Positions 61,651 through 64,000 of a stretch of DNA of 64,000 nucleotides are shown piece by piece (within the stretch, counting starts at the first letter, position 1; every line of letters starts with the position of its first letter). The notes below the pieces were generated by a model. The model was given only the letters and a program-made list of their open reading frames with translations, was not told the origin of the DNA and ran no database searches. The stretch covers positions 388,411-452,410 of the forward strand of contig DLHT01000018.1 in NCBI GenBank assembly GCA_002483365.1, in the 5' to 3' direction. The DNA is from Cellvibrio sp. UBA7661. GTDB lineage: Bacteria > Pseudomonadota > Gammaproteobacteria > Pseudomonadales > Cellvibrionaceae. A program made the translations under genes and the position numbers.

Positions 61651-64000
61651 TTAACCCACTTCAACTTCTGCCATAAAATCCAATGCCGCCTGTTGGCGTA
61701 TCGCACGGCGATGATTGGCCATCAGCTTTTTAATTTTCTCCTGATCACATACTTGCCGATCTAACATCACACGCGTTTTCAATTCACCTACTGGTTCTAC
61801 TGTTGGGCATTTACTAAAAACAAACTGGTTTGAAATCAAATCCATAAAGGGGCCGGACTTACTGCTTGGCATAATAAAGTTCAACTGCAAGCCCAAACTT
61901 TCGGTTAGATAATTGATGACTTCGCGCGACCGATGCTCATCCATTTTCGAGAACGCTTCGTCTACCAATACCATGCGTAAATGACTGTTGCCTTCATTAA
62001 AGCGAAATGCTGAAGTAATTGCAGCACTCCGAATAATATACGCTGGCGTTTCCAGCTGACCACCCGACCCTGTTCCGTATTGGCTGAGCGCGATGGGTGC
62101 TTTACCCTCAGGTTCCTTGAAAATTTCATACCGGCGATAGTTGCGATAATCTGCAATACGCGTTAGTTCGCGCAGCGCTTTTTGCTCATCTTCATCAAGC
62201 AACATATTCATTAAACGTTCGCGGACGCGCTGGTGCTTATCATCCAGCTTCATGTTGAACAGGTTTTCGCCTTCATCAAGACTAGGGCTATCAATAACGG
62301 CTTTGAAAAATTGCCAGTACTCTTTAAATTCTGGCACCCATTCCCAGTCAAAGCGGAAGCTCTCACGGTCAGCACCAAATCGATGGTGCTCCAGTTCTTT
62401 ATTCAAATCTTCAAGAATTTTTTTACCATCGTTAATCGCTTGATAAATGGAATGGCACAAATTGGTTACAAACGCGTTATTAAAACTTTCACGTAAGGAT
62501 TCAATCTCTTGATGGCGCTGCGCCAAAATATGATTTTTGTCGCGATTGTAAAGCGCATCAAACTGGCGACGCATATCACAGATTGCACGAAAGTTCTCAC
62601 TACCCAAATCATCCGTGTAATCAAGATCAACCAGAATAGAGTCGCTGGTCGAGCAAAATTGGTTGTGAACCATCGCTGCCTGCTGAAGACGATGCAATAT
62701 AGTTTTCAATTCTGCATTAACGCCAGCCAATTGCGCTTCGTAATATGCTGTTCCATGTACATGCACAGATTCATCTGCGGCCTGCAATCGCACATCTGCA
62801 TCAAAGTCAGGCCAGTAGGCAGCAATACCTTGAACATTCGACTCACATATATCAGCTTGTTCAAGTGTTTTTTCTTGTTCGGTGTCGAGTTTTTGGCATA
62901 AGTTATCAGCAAGTTTTAATTCTGCCCGGCAATCTACCTGCGTATTATTCAGACGTGCATATTCCTGGTTCTGCGTTTGCAAACGTATTTGTAATTGCTC
63001 TAACTCCAATTCAAGTGCCTTGGTATCTGTCAGATCCAGCTGCTGCAATTTGGAATCTATTGCTTGAATTTTATTTTGTGTCGCAAACATTGACTGTAAA
63101 ACATCGGCATATTGCAGCGGTTTTAATTTATCCAATGCAATAAGAAGATCTTGCGCTTCTTCCGCGAATTTCGCAGCGGCCTGCCATTCACTGACCTGAT
63201 GGTGAAACTCGTTACGTTTGGCCTCTAACGCACGCTCGCGCGCACCTTGCCCAAACACCAAGTCAGAATCGGCCATATCACAGCGAAACATCGCATAATT
63301 ACCGGAACCCATCGCATCTTTGGTAATACCACGACGGGTGTTCTTTAATTCTTTGGCATTATCAACTCGCTGCACATTGGCATAGCTGGCTTTGATATAG
63401 GCCTCAGCCGTTGCATGGGAAAAATTCATGACTTGAATGATAGAATTGGGCGCAATCTCACCTGATTTATCCAAATCTTTACGCGCCTTTTCTCCCTGAA
63501 TAATACGCGCACGATTCCCCTGCCCCGCCATGTTACGTACTATTGCAATCGCTTCTGCCTCAAAGGCAGGCTCAACAATAATGCCAAAACGCGCTGCACC
63601 TATGTAACCTTCTATAGCCGCTTGCCATTCACGATCAACCACATCGACATAATCACATAAAACCCGTGCATCAGCTTTGGGGCACTGGGCCGCAATTGCG
63701 TCCAATGCAGCACGCACAAAACCGGGATAACTCACCTGATGTGATTCCAATATTTGTATTTCGCGCCGTTTCGTATCTGTCTGCTTCTGCAAGCGTTCTG
63801 CTTGTGTTTTTCGTTTATCGCGCTCTTGTGCAAGTTGATCGCGCAAATTGGCGCGCATGGCACTGGCATCAATATCAAACAAATGAGCGACAAAAGCGTT
63901 ATGGTTTTTTTGTATTGCGATTACTTTTTTGAGTTGCGGCTCCAATGGGCTGACATCAATCAAATCGCGATTTAACAGCTGATGGATGTCTAATAATTCT
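61651..64000 (-). CDS. SMC-like ATPase of the MksB/JetC type, C-terminal part
   Basis: The frame is open to the edge of the window, so at least 782 residues are the C-terminal part; the N-terminal Walker A lies outside. Long coiled coils (about the first 50 and 250-560 of the visible residues) surround a hinge-like region. The ABC signature is in QYGTGSGGQLETP and Walker B is RMVLVDEAFSKMDEH, with a conserved LGLQLNFIMPSSKSGPFMDL. This arrangement belongs to the MukB-like MksB/JetC/SbcC-like ATPases. In Wadjet the nuclease gene jetD usually follows; here the next gene is a convergent response regulator, so no jetD is downstream. Confidence 0.75.
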   Translation of the reverse strand, partial: ELLDIHQLLNRDLIDVSPLEPQLKKVIAIQKNHNAFVAHLFDIDASAMRANLRDQLAQERDKRKTQAERLQKQTDTKRREIQILESHQVSYPGFVRAALDAIAAQCPKADARVLCDYVDVVDREWQAAIEGYIGAARFGIIVEPAFEAEAIAIVRNMAGQGNRARIIQGEKARKDLDKSGEIAPNSIIQVMNFSHATAEAYIKASYANVQRVDNAKELKNTRRGITKDAMGSGNYAMFRCDMADSDLVFGQGARERALEAKRNEFHHQVSEWQAAAKFAEEAQDLLIALDKLKPLQYADVLQSMFATQNKIQAIDSKLQQLDLTDTKALELELEQLQIRLQTQNQEYARLNNTQVDCRAELKLADNLCQKLDTEQEKTLEQADICESNVQGIAAYWPDFDADVRLQAADESVHVHGTAYYEAQLAGVNAELKTILHRLQQAAMVHNQFCSTSDSILVDLDYTDDLGSENFRAICDMRRQFDALYNRDKNHILAQRHQEIESLRESFNNAFVTNLCHSIYQAINDGKKILEDLNKELEHHRFGADRESFRFDWEWVPEFKEYWQFFKAVIDSPSLDEGENLFNMKLDDKHQRVRERLMNMLLDEDEQKALRELTRIADYRNYRRYEIFKEPEGKAPIALSQYGTGSGGQLETPAYIIRSAAITSAFRFNEGNSHLRMVLVDEAFSKMDEHRSREVINYLTESLGLQLNFIMPSSKSGPFMDLISNQFVFSKCPTVEPVGELKTRVMLDRQVCDQEKIKKLMANHRRAIRQQAALDFMAEVEVG

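Overview
The window is a gene-dense bacterial chromosome segment, most likely from a Cellvibrio-like marine or soil gammaproteobacterium (Cellvibrionaceae). The reasons are long poly-serine linkers between carbohydrate-binding-like and catalytic domains (13708-16599), two large TonB-dependent receptors, a GspAB secretion pair, and gammaproteobacterial-type RapA, DeaD, Prc, Bfd/Bfr and GcvP. This assignment is inferred from protein content alone. No rRNA, tRNA or CRISPR array was seen.

Layout. 1-2308: end of a GDT1-type membrane protein, then a minus-strand group (winged-helix/nuclease-like protein, HIT protein, membrane protein). 2309-4816: deaD with a long structured leader and a strong terminator. 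4815-8405: a TonB-like protein and a TonB-dependent receptor, divergently arranged. 8435-16599: a small conserved protein, RapA, a hexose-6-phosphate mutarotase-like protein, a PEP-CTERM protein, and a 963-residue secreted fusion of two CBM-like domains with a di-haem oxidoreductase. 16945-27297: a PlpD-like patatin autotransporter, DAHP synthase, Prc, XthA, and a LysR/azoreductase/pirin group. 27331-35636: a flavin-dependent halogenase locus (TonB receptor, SapC, two halogenases, JmjC/cupin-like protein) with a LacI-type palindrome on its promoter. 35727-40986: ung, peroxiredoxin, Fur-type bfd and bfr, and gspB/gspA. 41128-43915: a complete-looking group II intron with an RT/HNH maturase, sitting in the leader of gcvP (43984-46893). 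47112-52894: two unknown exported proteins, YqcC, DinG, an acyltransferase and YchJ. 53174-64000: a diguanylate cyclase with a degenerate third domain, pyrB, a short GlpD-like oxidase with a repeat-rich leader, ovoA translationally coupled to a PAP2-like membrane protein, a DUF815 ATPase, a response regulator, and the 3' part of an SMC-like ATPase of the MksB/JetC kind that runs off the window.

How the parts fit together. Two themes stand out. One is acquisition of polymers or small molecules across the outer membrane (TonB pair, halogenase/TonB locus, secreted CBM-haem fusion, type II secretion accessory genes). The other is redox defence (2-Cys peroxiredoxin, azoreductase, pirin, ovothiol synthase, bacterioferritin with its ferredoxin). 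The best candidate for an under-described system is the halogenase/SapC/cupin/TonB locus. Its single promoter overlaps a perfect LacI-family-like operator, and an intrinsic terminator separates the receptor gene from the enzymes. The window-edge SMC gene could belong to a chromosome-condensation or plasmid-defence operon whose other genes lie outside the window.
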